DNA from: Planctomycetota bacterium
Lineage (GTDB): Bacteria > Planctomycetota > Planctomycetia > Planctomycetales > Planctomycetaceae
Length of the DNA: 64,000 nucleotides
Direction: 5' to 3'
NCBI GenBank assembly: GCA_014584345.1
Contig: JACTNB010000014.1
Location: 53,893 to 117,892 of the forward strand
The stretch's first letter is position 1; each line of letters opens with the position of its first letter. Made by a program: the position numbers and the translations under genes. Below, one piece after another: positions 6,505 through 14,564 of the stretch. The notes beneath the pieces are model-generated. The model did no database searches. It saw only the letters and a list, made by a program, of their open reading frames with translations, and had not been told where the DNA came from.

Positions 6505-9184
6505 GCGTCACTCCTGCCGGTCCAGGTGGGAGAAGATGAACTTCAAAGTCACCGGCGGTTGGTTCAGGTGGTAGTGGAACGAAATCTTGGTTTTCGTGGT
6601 GGGCGTGCGCCTTCAATTTCAGATTCTGGTAATAAGGATCGATCCATACCCCATCGGGGTCGATCTCCATTATGTCCATATCACGGAAAATCTCGAGACG
6701 CGTCCTCTCGTAATCGGCCCATATCTGGACCAGTCGGTTTTGGGCATCGAGAATGCTGTTTAACGCATCCACCAAGTTACGCCCCCGCACCCCACCTTGA
6801 TTCGGCGCGCCGGGAGCGTTCGATTCCTCAACCGCTTGATCATATTGTATCACGTTGATACGCAAAGCTTGACGGGCTGTTTCCAGATTTTGTTCAAGAA
6901 TTTGCAAATTTCGCCATGCGGTACGAATGCTCAGCTTCACGCCGTCTTCGAATTCCATGTATTCACGACGAGACCGCTGGTAGTTGATTTGAGCGGCTCG
7001 ATACACATTGCGTTCCGCCACCTGATCCAGAGGCGCGGTAAACTGCACGCCAACACGGTGGCTGCTGCTGGTCCCACTGAAGTTAAATGGCTTGCTGCTG
7101 CCCGGCTCGTTTCGGATGTCCCCTTCCACCACCACGTCGAGCACCGCCTTAAGGCGATTGGCGGCAACCTCCTCCTGCCGACGGGCATCCACCACTTCGG
7201 CACGCGCGTTCATTAGATCCAGCCGGTTTTCCAACGCCAGGCCCACGGAATCCTCCAGACTGAACTGGAATCGGTTCACCGTAATCAATTCCGATCGCAA
7301 TCCAACCTGCACGACTTGCAACCCCTGCACCCGCATGACCAGGTCCTCGCGTATGGATTGCAATAGGGGAACGGCCTGCTTGAGTGCCTCCGCGTCGCTG
7401 GCCGCGCGGTCCAGCAGCTTTTCGACCATTTCCAATTCCTGCGCGATGGCGCGAATCCCTGCCGTCAACGCCGCGAACTGATCCCGATCCCGCTCCACCG
7501 TTTTGATAATTCGCTCGCGATCCGCCTCGCTGGACACGCCGGACAGACGCTTCTCCAGATTCTCGTTGACGCGACGCACATCCTCGGCGACCAGGGCGTT
7601 CCCCTTTTCAAGGATCTTTTTGTGCAACAGGCGCGATTCCGCGAGCACCTGTGCGGTCAGTTCCAGATCGGGTTGTTCCGCGTTCAACAGGCCCGTCCGT
7701 TCCACAAAGGCTTCGGCTTCCGCCTGCAACTGTTCGAGCACGGGATCGATCAGCTCGAACTGCTGCAGTCCCTCGTCGTCAATCGTCATGTGCACGTCGG
7801 GGGGCAGCCCCAGTTGAATTTTGTAGCTGTCCAGCGTGTCCTTGAATCGCAACTCGGAAGATCGCAACTGAATAATTGCACTGGCGAGGCGAGATTCCAG
7901 TTGCGCCACGTCCAGCGGGACCACGTCATTTCGCAGCAGTTGAGTCAACTCCCGCGAGGCAGCCTGCCAGGCGGCATCATCGCTTAGTCCTACCAGCAGA
8001 TCGGCCTGCTCCTGCGACATCATGCCGAACCACTGCAACAAGCCCCGTTCCTCGTCGTGGTTCATCTTGTCCGCCAGAGCCTCGGGAATCACCAGGCCCG
8101 CTGGCAATTTCACCAGGGGCGATTCGGTGGTTCCCGGAGGAACGGCAACATTCGCCCGCAGTTCGCGCACCTGCCGTTCGAGCTGGGCGATATTGTATTG
8201 CTGGTTGCGGATCGCCTGCATTTGCGTGAGCATGCCGAGATACCCGCCCCCCGCACCCCCGCTGACCGTTTGGGTGAACAGGATCTTGCGGAAACGGGAC
8301 AGGTCTCTTACCGAATACAGCAGATCGCGTTCGGTTTGGGTCAGATTTTCCAGGGCGATCTTGCGCCCTGCCCCCAGTAGCAGCGGTTGCACCAGACGGT
8401 ACGACAACAGGCTGGCCGACGAAGTCCCGGCATTAGGGCCGGAGAATATCCACAGCGTATTGTTGGCCAGTTCGGCTGCCCATTGGCCCCCCGTGGGGAG
8501 CAGCTGGCTTACGCCAAAGCGATTATTCATCCCCAGCGAATCCTGCAATCCGGGGACATTTTCATAGCGGAGCGAACTGCCCGGTTCCCCGCCCCCGATT
8601 CCCAGGAAACGCACCTGAAAGCGGAAGCGTTCGAACGTCAGGGCGAGGGCTGCCAGGTACGTCTGCTCCAATTGAGATTGATAATCTCGATCGTGCAGAT
8701 AGGTCAATTCCACCGCATCGAGGATGGTCAGGTCGGGAATCGTCGGCACCGGTTCGGTATACTCTCCGGTTTCTTCGTCCATCATCTCGGGTGCGATTTG
8801 GAACTGTTCCAGCCAGCCTGGATTTTCGACCGAGAAGGAACGCCCCAGTTTATGCCAGCTCTTATAACCGGGAATGCCCCCGGGGCAATCCATGATGGCG
8901 GCCGCTGCGGGATCGTCCGGAGTCAGCGGTTCGCGGTCGGGATCATAGGGATCGAAAAAACGGCTCCGCGGATCGGGCATCAGATTCTTCCGCGGATTCA
9001 CCCACCGCGGATCGCTCTCCAGTTGATTCCAGACCTGATAGGAGTCCTTGTCGGCCTGTTTACGCCAGAAACTCTGCGAGCAGCCGCTGCCACAGAGTAT
9101 AACGGAGAGCAGCGCGCGCAAGGGCCATTTCCAGACCACCCTCTGCCTTCCATCGCGCGTATGCAGTCGATTCGCCCAACTCAT
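6218..9184 (-). CDS. TolC-like outer-membrane efflux lipoprotein
   Basis: A 988-residue protein with an N-terminal export signal ending in a possible lipid-attachment Cys (LCGSGC, C35). TolC-family features are the two long Ala/Leu/Gln-rich helical stretches and the paired motifs LENRLDLMNARAEVVDARRQ and VQFTAPLDQVAERNVYRAA, followed by YQRSRREYMEFEDGVKLSIR. It is about twice the size of E. coli TolC, with an N-terminal region of about 140 residues and an insert of about 200 coiled-coil residues between the repeats. The last 95 codons overlap the start of the membrane-fusion gene in another frame and encode a Pro/Gly-rich tail that is probably not structured. It is first in the minus-strand efflux operon. 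Confidence 0.88.
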   Translation of the reverse strand: MSWANRLHTRDGRQRVVWKWPLRALLSVILCGSGCSQSFWRKQADKDSYQVWNQLESDPRWVNPRKNLMPDPRSRFFDPYDPDREPLTPDDPAAAAIMDCPGGIPGYKSWHKLGRSFSVENPGWLEQFQIAPEMMDEETGEYTEPVPTIPDLTILDAVELTYLHDRDYQSQLEQTYLAALALTFERFRFQVRFLGIGGGEPGSSLRYENVPGLQDSLGMNNRFGVSQLLPTGGQWAAELANNTLWIFSGPNAGTSSASLLSYRLVQPLLLGAGRKIALENLTQTERDLLYSVRDLSRFRKILFTQTVSGGAGGGYLGMLTQMQAIRNQQYNIAQLERQVRELRANVAVPPGTTESPLVKLPAGLVIPEALADKMNHDEERGLLQWFGMMSQEQADLLVGLSDDAAWQAASRELTQLLRNDVVPLDVAQLESRLASAIIQLRSSELRFKDTLDSYKIQLGLPPDVHMTIDDEGLQQFELIDPVLEQLQAEAEAFVERTGLLNAEQPDLELTAQVLAESRLLHKKILEKGNALVAEDVRRVNENLEKRLSGVSSEADRERIIKTVERDRDQFAALTAGIRAIAQELEMVEKLLDRAASDAEALKQAVPLLQSIREDLVMRVQGLQVVQVGLRSELITVNRFQFSLEDSVGLALENRLDLMNARAEVVDARRQEEVAANRLKAVLDVVVEGDIRNEPGSSKPFNFSGTSSSHRVGVQFTAPLDQVAERNVYRAAQINYQRSRREYMEFEDGVKLSIRTAWRNLQILEQNLETARQALRINVIQYDQAVEESNAPGAPNQGGVRGRNLVDALNSILDAQNRLVQIWADYERTRLEIFRDMDIMEIDPDGVWIDPYYQNLKLKAHAHHENQDFVPLPPEPTAGDFEVHLLPPGPAGVTHVNDRNESHQTVSSPGRFNEPSPVPPAQRAPEETAFIADPLGWKPGNPPRRLDHGGPVLGPDTSREQRGNVDAAEHDARGTSPLDLVPAPGPADP

Positions 9185-9684
9185 CTGTTGTCTGTCATCC
9201 CCTGTTCGAGCCTATGGCAGAGCGACGTCACCAGCCGGGCCGGTTTCCGGCCTCGCTGGTCCGCACCATCTCCCCCACTGGATTTCCGTTCCCACGGCAA
9301 GCCAGTGGTTCGGAAAGGCGATTATGTCCCCTAATCAGTAGAAATTTCGGCATCCTCACCACCCTTGGATCAGGAAGAATCCGTAGATACGGAAAAATCG
9401 CTACTTCTTGGCAGCCTCCGCCCCCCTTCCGTCTGCCGCTTTTCCGTGAACCGGGTGTGAGATATGATGCCGGAATAAATCTGGCCGAGCTTGAGGCTCT
9501 TCCGCGATATCCGGCGCAATTTCGGCACGGGCGAAGAGTGGGGTTCACGGCCCCTGCCAGGTGGGACGAGTTTCAGCGGGCCAGCAATCACAATTCGGCA
9601 TGAGAACGCCACCTGCGGACATCCGCGGGCCTTTTACTGGCAGCATCCCCTTCCGATCACACAGACAGCGAGTTCCGGCATTCC
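9185..9684. other. Divergent intergenic region, no gene seen
   Basis: 500 bp between the divergently transcribed efflux operon and the dnaJ-like gene. Promoters for both must lie here. I found no clear -35/-10 pair, repeat or convincing small gene; the open frames on both strands are Pro/Arg/Ser-rich and lack ribosome-binding sites. Confidence 0.4.
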
Positions 9685-10617
9685 ATGGCGAGTGAAGACT
9701 ACTATCAGACTCTGGGCGTTTCGCGAACCGCCTCCAGCGAGGACATCAAAAAAGCCTATCGCAAGTTGGCCCGGGAATATCATCCCGACCGCCGTCCCGA
9801 TGACAAACAGGCTGCCGAAAAATTCAAGCAGATTCAGTCTGCCTACGATGTCCTGGGAGACGAGGAAAAGCGGAAAAAATACGACACGTACGGCTCCGCA
9901 TTCGAAAATATGGGGGGCGGTCCCGGCGGGAGATATGCCGCCGGCAGCGGTCCGATCGATCTCGAACAAATTTTCGGCGGCGCGGGGGGAGCAGGCGGCT
10001 TTGATTTCGGGGACCTGTTTGGAGGGGGATTTGCGGGAGGCGGACCAAGGCAAGGTCGGCGGCGTCCCCAAAAAGGGCAGGACGTCCATTCGAAGATCAC
10101 TATCCCTTTTCAACTGGCCGCGGAAGGGGGGCATTACGAATTGACGCTGCACCGTGGCGGTTCCGTGGAACGTCTGGACGCCAAAATTCCCGCGGGCATC
10201 GGCGAGGGGGCCACCATTCGATTGGCCGGACAGGGGGAACCCTCCTTGACGGGTGGCCCCGCGGGAGATCTGCTGGTCACCGTCCATGTGGCCCCCCATC
10301 CCTATTTCCGCCGGGAAGGAGCCAACCTCGTCATCGAAGTCCCGGTCACGGTCACCGAAGCGGTTCTCGGGGCAAAAATCGATGTGCCGACCCTCAACGA
10401 GGGGGATGTGACCGTTTCCATCCCCCCTGGTACTTCCAGCGGGGCAAAATTGCGGCTGAAGGGGAAAGGCATCATCGACAGCAAATCAAAGCAGCGGGGC
10501 GATCAGTACATTCTGGTGAAGATCGCCATCCCCAAACATATTCCCGAGGCTGCCCAAGACTTGATGCGCAAATATGCCGAACTCTCCAGGGAAACCCCCC
10601 GCCAGGGCCTCTGGTAG
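9685..10617 (+). CDS. DnaJ-type co-chaperone without zinc finger (CbpA-like)
   Basis: A 310-residue Hsp40. The J domain occupies residues about 4-70 with the HPD motif at 33-35, which stimulates DnaK ATPase. A Gly/Phe-rich linker (about 75-135, with GGAGGAGGFDFGDLFGGG) follows, then the two beta-sandwich substrate-binding domains (KGQDVHSKITIPFQLAAEGG to about 290). There are no CxxCxGxG zinc-finger repeats, so it belongs with CbpA-like type II J proteins rather than true DnaJ. The ATG at 9685 starts exactly at the J domain. Its left neighbour is divergent and its right neighbour convergent, so it is probably transcribed alone. Confidence 0.95.
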   Translation: MASEDYYQTLGVSRTASSEDIKKAYRKLAREYHPDRRPDDKQAAEKFKQIQSAYDVLGDEEKRKKYDTYGSAFENMGGGPGGRYAAGSGPIDLEQIFGGAGGAGGFDFGDLFGGGFAGGGPRQGRRRPQKGQDVHSKITIPFQLAAEGGHYELTLHRGGSVERLDAKIPAGIGEGATIRLAGQGEPSLTGGPAGDLLVTVHVAPHPYFRREGANLVIEVPVTVTEAVLGAKIDVPTLNEGDVTVSIPPGTSSGAKLRLKGKGIIDSKSKQRGDQYILVKIAIPKHIPEAAQDLMRKYAELSRETPRQGLW

Positions 10618-10683
10618 ACAGACCCTGACGGACTCGGCTCGATGGCAGCATTCGCAACGACCTGCGAAATCCGGCTACTCCCC

Positions 10684-11979
10684 TCAGATCTTGGGTTCCC
10701 AGCCATCGCGGTATTCGCGTTTCCAGAGATTCATGGCCGCAGGATTGTCGATGATCTTTTTCTGTTCGGGGTCGAAATCGATCACGCTGCTGGTGCGGTA
10801 GGCGATGTTACCCAGGTGGCACATCATGGTGCTGATCTGGGCGTCACCAATTTCAGAGTTTGGTTTCTCGCCCGATCGGATACACGTCAGGAAATTATCG
10901 ATATGTTCCTGTTCCCCGCCCGCGCCGGTCCCCTTGGCAATCTCATTCCCCTTCAGATCGTAGGCCACATAACCCGCCCCCTGGATGTGCAGCGAACCCT
11001 CCGTGCCGTAGAAAATGACAAAACTGTTCTTTTCTTCCCGGCGGGGGAGACAACTGCTGCAATCCCACGAGATGCCCTTGCTGCCGAAATGGTACAGGGC
11101 AGAACCGGTATCGGGCGTTTCCTGATCGTCCTGGTAATGGTAGCGGCCTCCCAGATAGGTGACCTTCGTGGGGTAATCGACCGCCAGGCCCCAGCGGGCC
11201 ACGTCGAGCGCATGAATCCCGTTGTTGCCCAGTTCGCCGTTGCCGTACTTCCAGCGCCAGTGCCAGTTGTAGGGGGCGATGTTATCGAGGTATTCCTGCT
11301 CGGGACCGGCGGGCCCCTGCCACATGTTCCAATCGAACCCCTCGGGAATGGGGGCCGGTTTACCGGTGCCGATGGAGCCCCGGGCACTGTTGTACCAGCA
11401 GCGGGCATACAGTGTTTCTCCGACAATCCCTTCCTGAAGCTTGGCTATTCCTTCCCGGATGCCCGGCCAGGTGCGGCGCTGGTTTCCCATTTGCACGACA
11501 CGATTATGCTTGCGCGCGGCCGCTACGATCATCTCGGCTTCCCAGGGATTCTGGCTGCCCGGTTTTTCGACATACACATGTTTGTTGGCCGTACAGGCGA
11601 GAATCGCCGCCGGGGCATGCCAGTGATTGGGCGTGGCAATAAACACGGCATCCAATCCGGGATCGTCGAGCATGCGGCGGAAATCGGTAATCGGGGCAGG
11701 CATTTCCGCCTGTTTTTCCTTGACGAGCGACTCCGCGATTTTCATGCCATTCGCCAGCCGACCGGCATCGACCTCGCAGATGTATTTCAATCGCGATTGC
11801 GAACTGTTGATGGTGGCCCGGATATGCGCCAGGCCCCGACTGCAACCGACGACACCCACGTTGAAAGGGCCATCGGGCGTTGCCTGCGCCGATACCTGAT
11901 TGAACAGCCCGTGTGCCAGCAGACCCGCGGCGGCCAGGGTGGAACCTTGCAGAAACTCTCGACGATTGGATGAGGACAT
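10684..11979 (-). CDS. Tat-exported Gfo/Idh/MocA family oxidoreductase
   Basis: A 431-residue NAD(P)-dependent sugar or cyclitol oxidoreductase-like protein. The N terminus is a twin-arginine signal (NRREFLQG then a hydrophobic stretch ending VSAQ), so it is predicted to be exported folded. The Rossmann domain begins FNVGVVGCSRG, and KHVYVEKPGS contains the EKP motif that positions the catalytic Lys. The C-terminal domain has the family's GNNGIHALDVARWGL and YHYQDDQETPDT segments. I use the ATG at 11979 because it places the RR motif at the N terminus; the 28 codons before it are not signal-like. It neighbours a sulfatase on the same strand, suggesting polysaccharide catabolism. The substrate cannot be told. 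Confidence 0.93.
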   Translation of the reverse strand: MSSSNRREFLQGSTLAAAGLLAHGLFNQVSAQATPDGPFNVGVVGCSRGLAHIRATINSSQSRLKYICEVDAGRLANGMKIAESLVKEKQAEMPAPITDFRRMLDDPGLDAVFIATPNHWHAPAAILACTANKHVYVEKPGSQNPWEAEMIVAAARKHNRVVQMGNQRRTWPGIREGIAKLQEGIVGETLYARCWYNSARGSIGTGKPAPIPEGFDWNMWQGPAGPEQEYLDNIAPYNWHWRWKYGNGELGNNGIHALDVARWGLAVDYPTKVTYLGGRYHYQDDQETPDTGSALYHFGSKGISWDCSSCLPRREEKNSFVIFYGTEGSLHIQGAGYVAYDLKGNEIAKGTGAGGEQEHIDNFLTCIRSGEKPNSEIGDAQISTMMCHLGNIAYRTSSVIDFDPEQKKIIDNPAAMNLWKREYRDGWEPKI

Positions 11980-12261
11980 GGCAAGCCTTTTCTCAACAGG
12001 ATGCTGCGGACATGCAATAACACGCGATATCAATACGGTACGCGATGGACTTAGGCATCGCAAGTCTTGAGCGACAAGGCGAGGAGCGACTTGGCCAACC
12101 TGTTGGCAGAGTCGCTGTCCGGTCTGCTGTGACTGCCGTGATGATCGGAGTCGGCCCGAGCTGCGGAGTCAACCAAAGTAGAGGAGGTGCGCCATGCGCA
12201 ACCGAAATCGAAACCCGTATGATGATCTCCCCATATTTCGAGACGTTGAGGAATCGCCGGT
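11980..12261. other. Intergenic region with a strong ribosome-binding site
   Basis: The upstream region of the oxidoreductase gene. On the plus strand GAGGAGG at 12181-12187 sits seven bases before an ATG at 12194. That frame begins MRNRNRNPYDDLPIFRDVEE and runs into the sulfatase 3' end at 12478, so its tail is unlikely to be protein. It overlaps the SEC-C-like frame that follows. Either a translated leader or a frameshifted gene is possible. Confidence 0.3.
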
Positions 12262-12399
12262 ATGGATCTCCTTCGAAACAGACGTGAAACGCGGGCAAGG
12301 GTCGTTAACGGCGACAAGTTGCTCGCGGAAAAACTGGGCAGAAACGACCCGTTTCCGTGCGGCTCGGGGCAACGCTTCAAGGCCTACTGCCTCCCGTAA
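12262..12399 (+). CDS. Small SEC-C-motif-like protein
   Basis: A 45-codon frame whose C-terminal half, KLGRNDPFPCGSGQRFKAYC, matches the SEC-C zinc-binding consensus (GRNDPCPCGSGKKYKKCC) found at the end of SecA and in small stand-alone proteins. Two of the four metal ligands are replaced: Phe31 for the first Cys, and the final Cys pair reduced to Tyr42-Cys43. Zinc binding is therefore doubtful. GAGGAA lies eight bases upstream of the ATG. It sits in the gap before the convergent sulfatase gene. It may be a divergent small protein or a decaying gene; the match itself is clear, the expression is inferred. Confidence 0.5.
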   Translation: MDLLRNRRETRARVVNGDKLLAEKLGRNDPFPCGSGQRFKAYCLP

Positions 12400-12424
12400 G
12401 GCCTGGTTCTGGCCGTTGCAGGCT

Positions 12425-13852
12425 TCATTCCTGTTTCCGGGAGGGATCTCCATGTGCTTGCAGCCATTCGTGCAGTAAGCCGTTCAGCAACTTGCGCCGT
12501 GCGTCATGCCGAGGCTCATTCGCCAGATTGGTGAGTTCATGCGGGTCGTTGGTCAAATCGAACAATTGTTCGATGCCTGCCTCGGGATACTCGATGTATT
12601 TCCAGCCCTCTGCCCGGATCATGCGCTGGGCATGGCGGAAATAGCCGACAATAAAGGGATGGATTACCTCGCGTTCCCCTCGGAGTACCGGGACCAGGCT
12701 GCGGCCATCGATCTGCTCGCCAGGGGAATCAATTTCCGCCAGGTCCGTGAGTGTCGGAAACAGATCTCGCAGGTAACACTGAGCGTTCCGGCGCTCTCCG
12801 GCCGGTATGCCCGGACCGGAAATCACCAGCGGCACGCCGATAGTGTGTTCGTACATATTCTGCTTGCCACGCAGACCGTGACTCCCAATTGCTAGTCCAT
12901 GGTCGCTGGTGAAAACTATCAGCGTATTTTGGGCCAGGCCCGTTGCGTGCAGGGCGGCGAGAATTCGGCCAATCTGGGCATCCATATGGGAAATTACGGC
13001 ATAGTAGGCAGCCAGTTCGCCCAGGGTTTCCCGTGGGGTGCGCGGCCAGGCAAACAACAGCTCGTCTCGCCCTTCGATGTTACCGTGATCAAAGGGATGG
13101 CGGGGCAGGAAGTTGGCAGGCAGGGGCAACCGTTGGGGATCGTATGCCTGTTCCCAACCGGGGGGCAGCAGCAACGGATCGTGCGGAGCGGTGAAGTTGA
13201 CGTGCAACAGGAAGGGCTGGTTGCTCTGTGCGGAGTGTTCGACACAGGCGATGGCGGCATCAGCGATTTTGCTGCTGATGTCGGGTGTCAGTCCAACGCC
13301 GAGGTCAGGGAACAGTTGGCCCGATTCATCCTGAAACACCCACCCCCGATAACCGGTCACCGGGCGATCGGCCCAGTCAACCTGAGGCCGGGAAAACTTG
13401 CCTCCACCGCCACGATACAATCCCCTGGAGGTCTGGTAGCCATGCTGTGCAGGCCCGCCATCATTATGCCATTTCCCGACGTAATGCGTCTGATAGCCTG
13501 CCCGGGTAAACCAGTGAGCCAGCCTCGGCACACGAGGACTTATCGGTTTGCCAAAATCGAGTACCCCATTTCGAAAACTGCAGCAGCCTGTCAGGATTTC
13601 CGCGCGGCTGGGAGTACAAATGGGATTGCCGCAGGTAGCCCGAGTAAATGCCACGCCCGACATGACCAGTCGATCCAGATGTGGAGTTTGGATCAGCGGG
13701 TTACCAAGGGATTGAATCGTATCTGGTCGTTGATCGTCGCTGACGATCAGCAGAATATTGGGCCTTGTCTCGGCGAAGCCAGTATTCACCACCTGGGCAA
13801 GGCTGACGAACAACGTCAGAATCGGCACCACGCGTCTCGATAATTGAGGCAT
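12425..13852 (-). CDS. Secreted type I sulfatase
   Basis: A 475-residue arylsulfatase-family enzyme that hydrolyses sulfate esters in the periplasm or outside. A signal peptide spans residues 1-27 (ending GFA). The metal-binding start NILLIVSDDQRPD follows. The formylglycine site is C79-T-P-S-R, so the Cys that must be converted to formylglycine is present, followed by AEILTG. Further family segments are VGKWHNDGG, FTSDHGLAIGSHGL and KQNMYEHT. I prefer ATG 13852 over the GTG three codons upstream because GGGAG is then correctly spaced. The length is normal. The 445-bp gap to the oxidoreductase makes co-transcription uncertain; both belong to the polysaccharide-catabolism set common in Planctomycetes. 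The substrate is unknown. Confidence 0.95.
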   Translation of the reverse strand: MPQLSRRVVPILTLFVSLAQVVNTGFAETRPNILLIVSDDQRPDTIQSLGNPLIQTPHLDRLVMSGVAFTRATCGNPICTPSRAEILTGCCSFRNGVLDFGKPISPRVPRLAHWFTRAGYQTHYVGKWHNDGGPAQHGYQTSRGLYRGGGGKFSRPQVDWADRPVTGYRGWVFQDESGQLFPDLGVGLTPDISSKIADAAIACVEHSAQSNQPFLLHVNFTAPHDPLLLPPGWEQAYDPQRLPLPANFLPRHPFDHGNIEGRDELLFAWPRTPRETLGELAAYYAVISHMDAQIGRILAALHATGLAQNTLIVFTSDHGLAIGSHGLRGKQNMYEHTIGVPLVISGPGIPAGERRNAQCYLRDLFPTLTDLAEIDSPGEQIDGRSLVPVLRGEREVIHPFIVGYFRHAQRMIRAEGWKYIEYPEAGIEQLFDLTNDPHELTNLANEPRHDARRKLLNGLLHEWLQAHGDPSRKQE

Positions 13853-14216
13853 CGATGTCACTCCCGTGCAGAAGGGGGGCTCTCCCCGAGGAACAGTTGT
13901 TGTACGCGGCGGACATGAGAACCGCGCCGCTTACGGACACGACTCGCCGATTGTACGGGTTGCAAACATCGCACCGAAGACAGCGAACAGGCATGGCATG
14001 CATGCCCCTGCAATCGCAGCAATTCTTCCGAATATGCCAGACGAGCTTGATTTCTTAATTCCGCCAGTGCTAGCTGTCGCATCGGCAGCCTCATCGCTTT
14101 CTCGACGAGGCAGGCTGCAATCTGGAATTAGGATACAAATCGGAATGTCAGGTTGCCGATTGTTGACGGGAAGATCTTGTTTTCCGGACGCATTCATCCC
14201 CACTCGAAAACAGCTC
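13853..14216. other. Intergenic region, no gene seen
   Basis: 364 bp upstream of the divergent sulfatase gene and the small plus-strand gene. Open frames cross it on both strands but none has a ribosome-binding site or a protein-like composition. No repeats were recognised. Confidence 0.35.
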
Positions 14217-14555
14217 ATGCAAACTCCCCTCACTCAAGAGGAACGCCTGAGGCAATGGGCGCGTAAGTACTTCGTCCCTGTTGAACAGCGTTTCCCGAAC
14301 TGGCATCCGACCGTGTTGGAGGAAATGGCCTTGAAAGACTTTGAAAATCTGAGAACGCCGCAGGCAACCACGCCCCCCCCGGATATTGCCTGCATGACGG
14401 AACTTTCCCCCGGGTGGCCGGGGGCCTGTTATGTCCCCCTGCCGCCGACGGAAACTGGTTATCGCCGCGACTCCCGGCACGAAACCTTGCGCGGGCCGAA
14501 ATTTATGGCCCCAATTTCCGAGGCCATCCTGCACACGGAACTGTATCTCGGCTAA
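14217..14555 (+). CDS. Small hypothetical protein
   Basis: A 112-residue soluble protein, not recognised. It begins MQTPLTQEERLRQWARKYF and has a helical N-terminal half (ERLRQWARKYFVPVEQRFPNWHPTVLEEMALKDFENLR) and a Pro-rich second half (ATTPPPDIACMTELSPGWPG). Composition and codon use look protein-like over this part, whereas the same frame upstream of 14217 does not, so I place the start here. It ends nine bases before the convergent end of the large multidomain gene. There is no signal peptide or membrane segment. A competing minus-strand frame covers most of it but is Arg/Gly-rich and less convincing. Confidence 0.5.
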   Translation: MQTPLTQEERLRQWARKYFVPVEQRFPNWHPTVLEEMALKDFENLRTPQATTPPPDIACMTELSPGWPGACYVPLPPTETGYRRDSRHETLRGPKFMAPISEAILHTELYLG

Positions 14556-14564
14556 ACGCGACAG

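Noticed and set aside
14148..14534. A 128-codon minus-strand open frame
   Set aside because: It competes with the small plus-strand gene at 14217. Its translation is Arg/Gly-rich and less protein-like, so the plus-strand frame was preferred.
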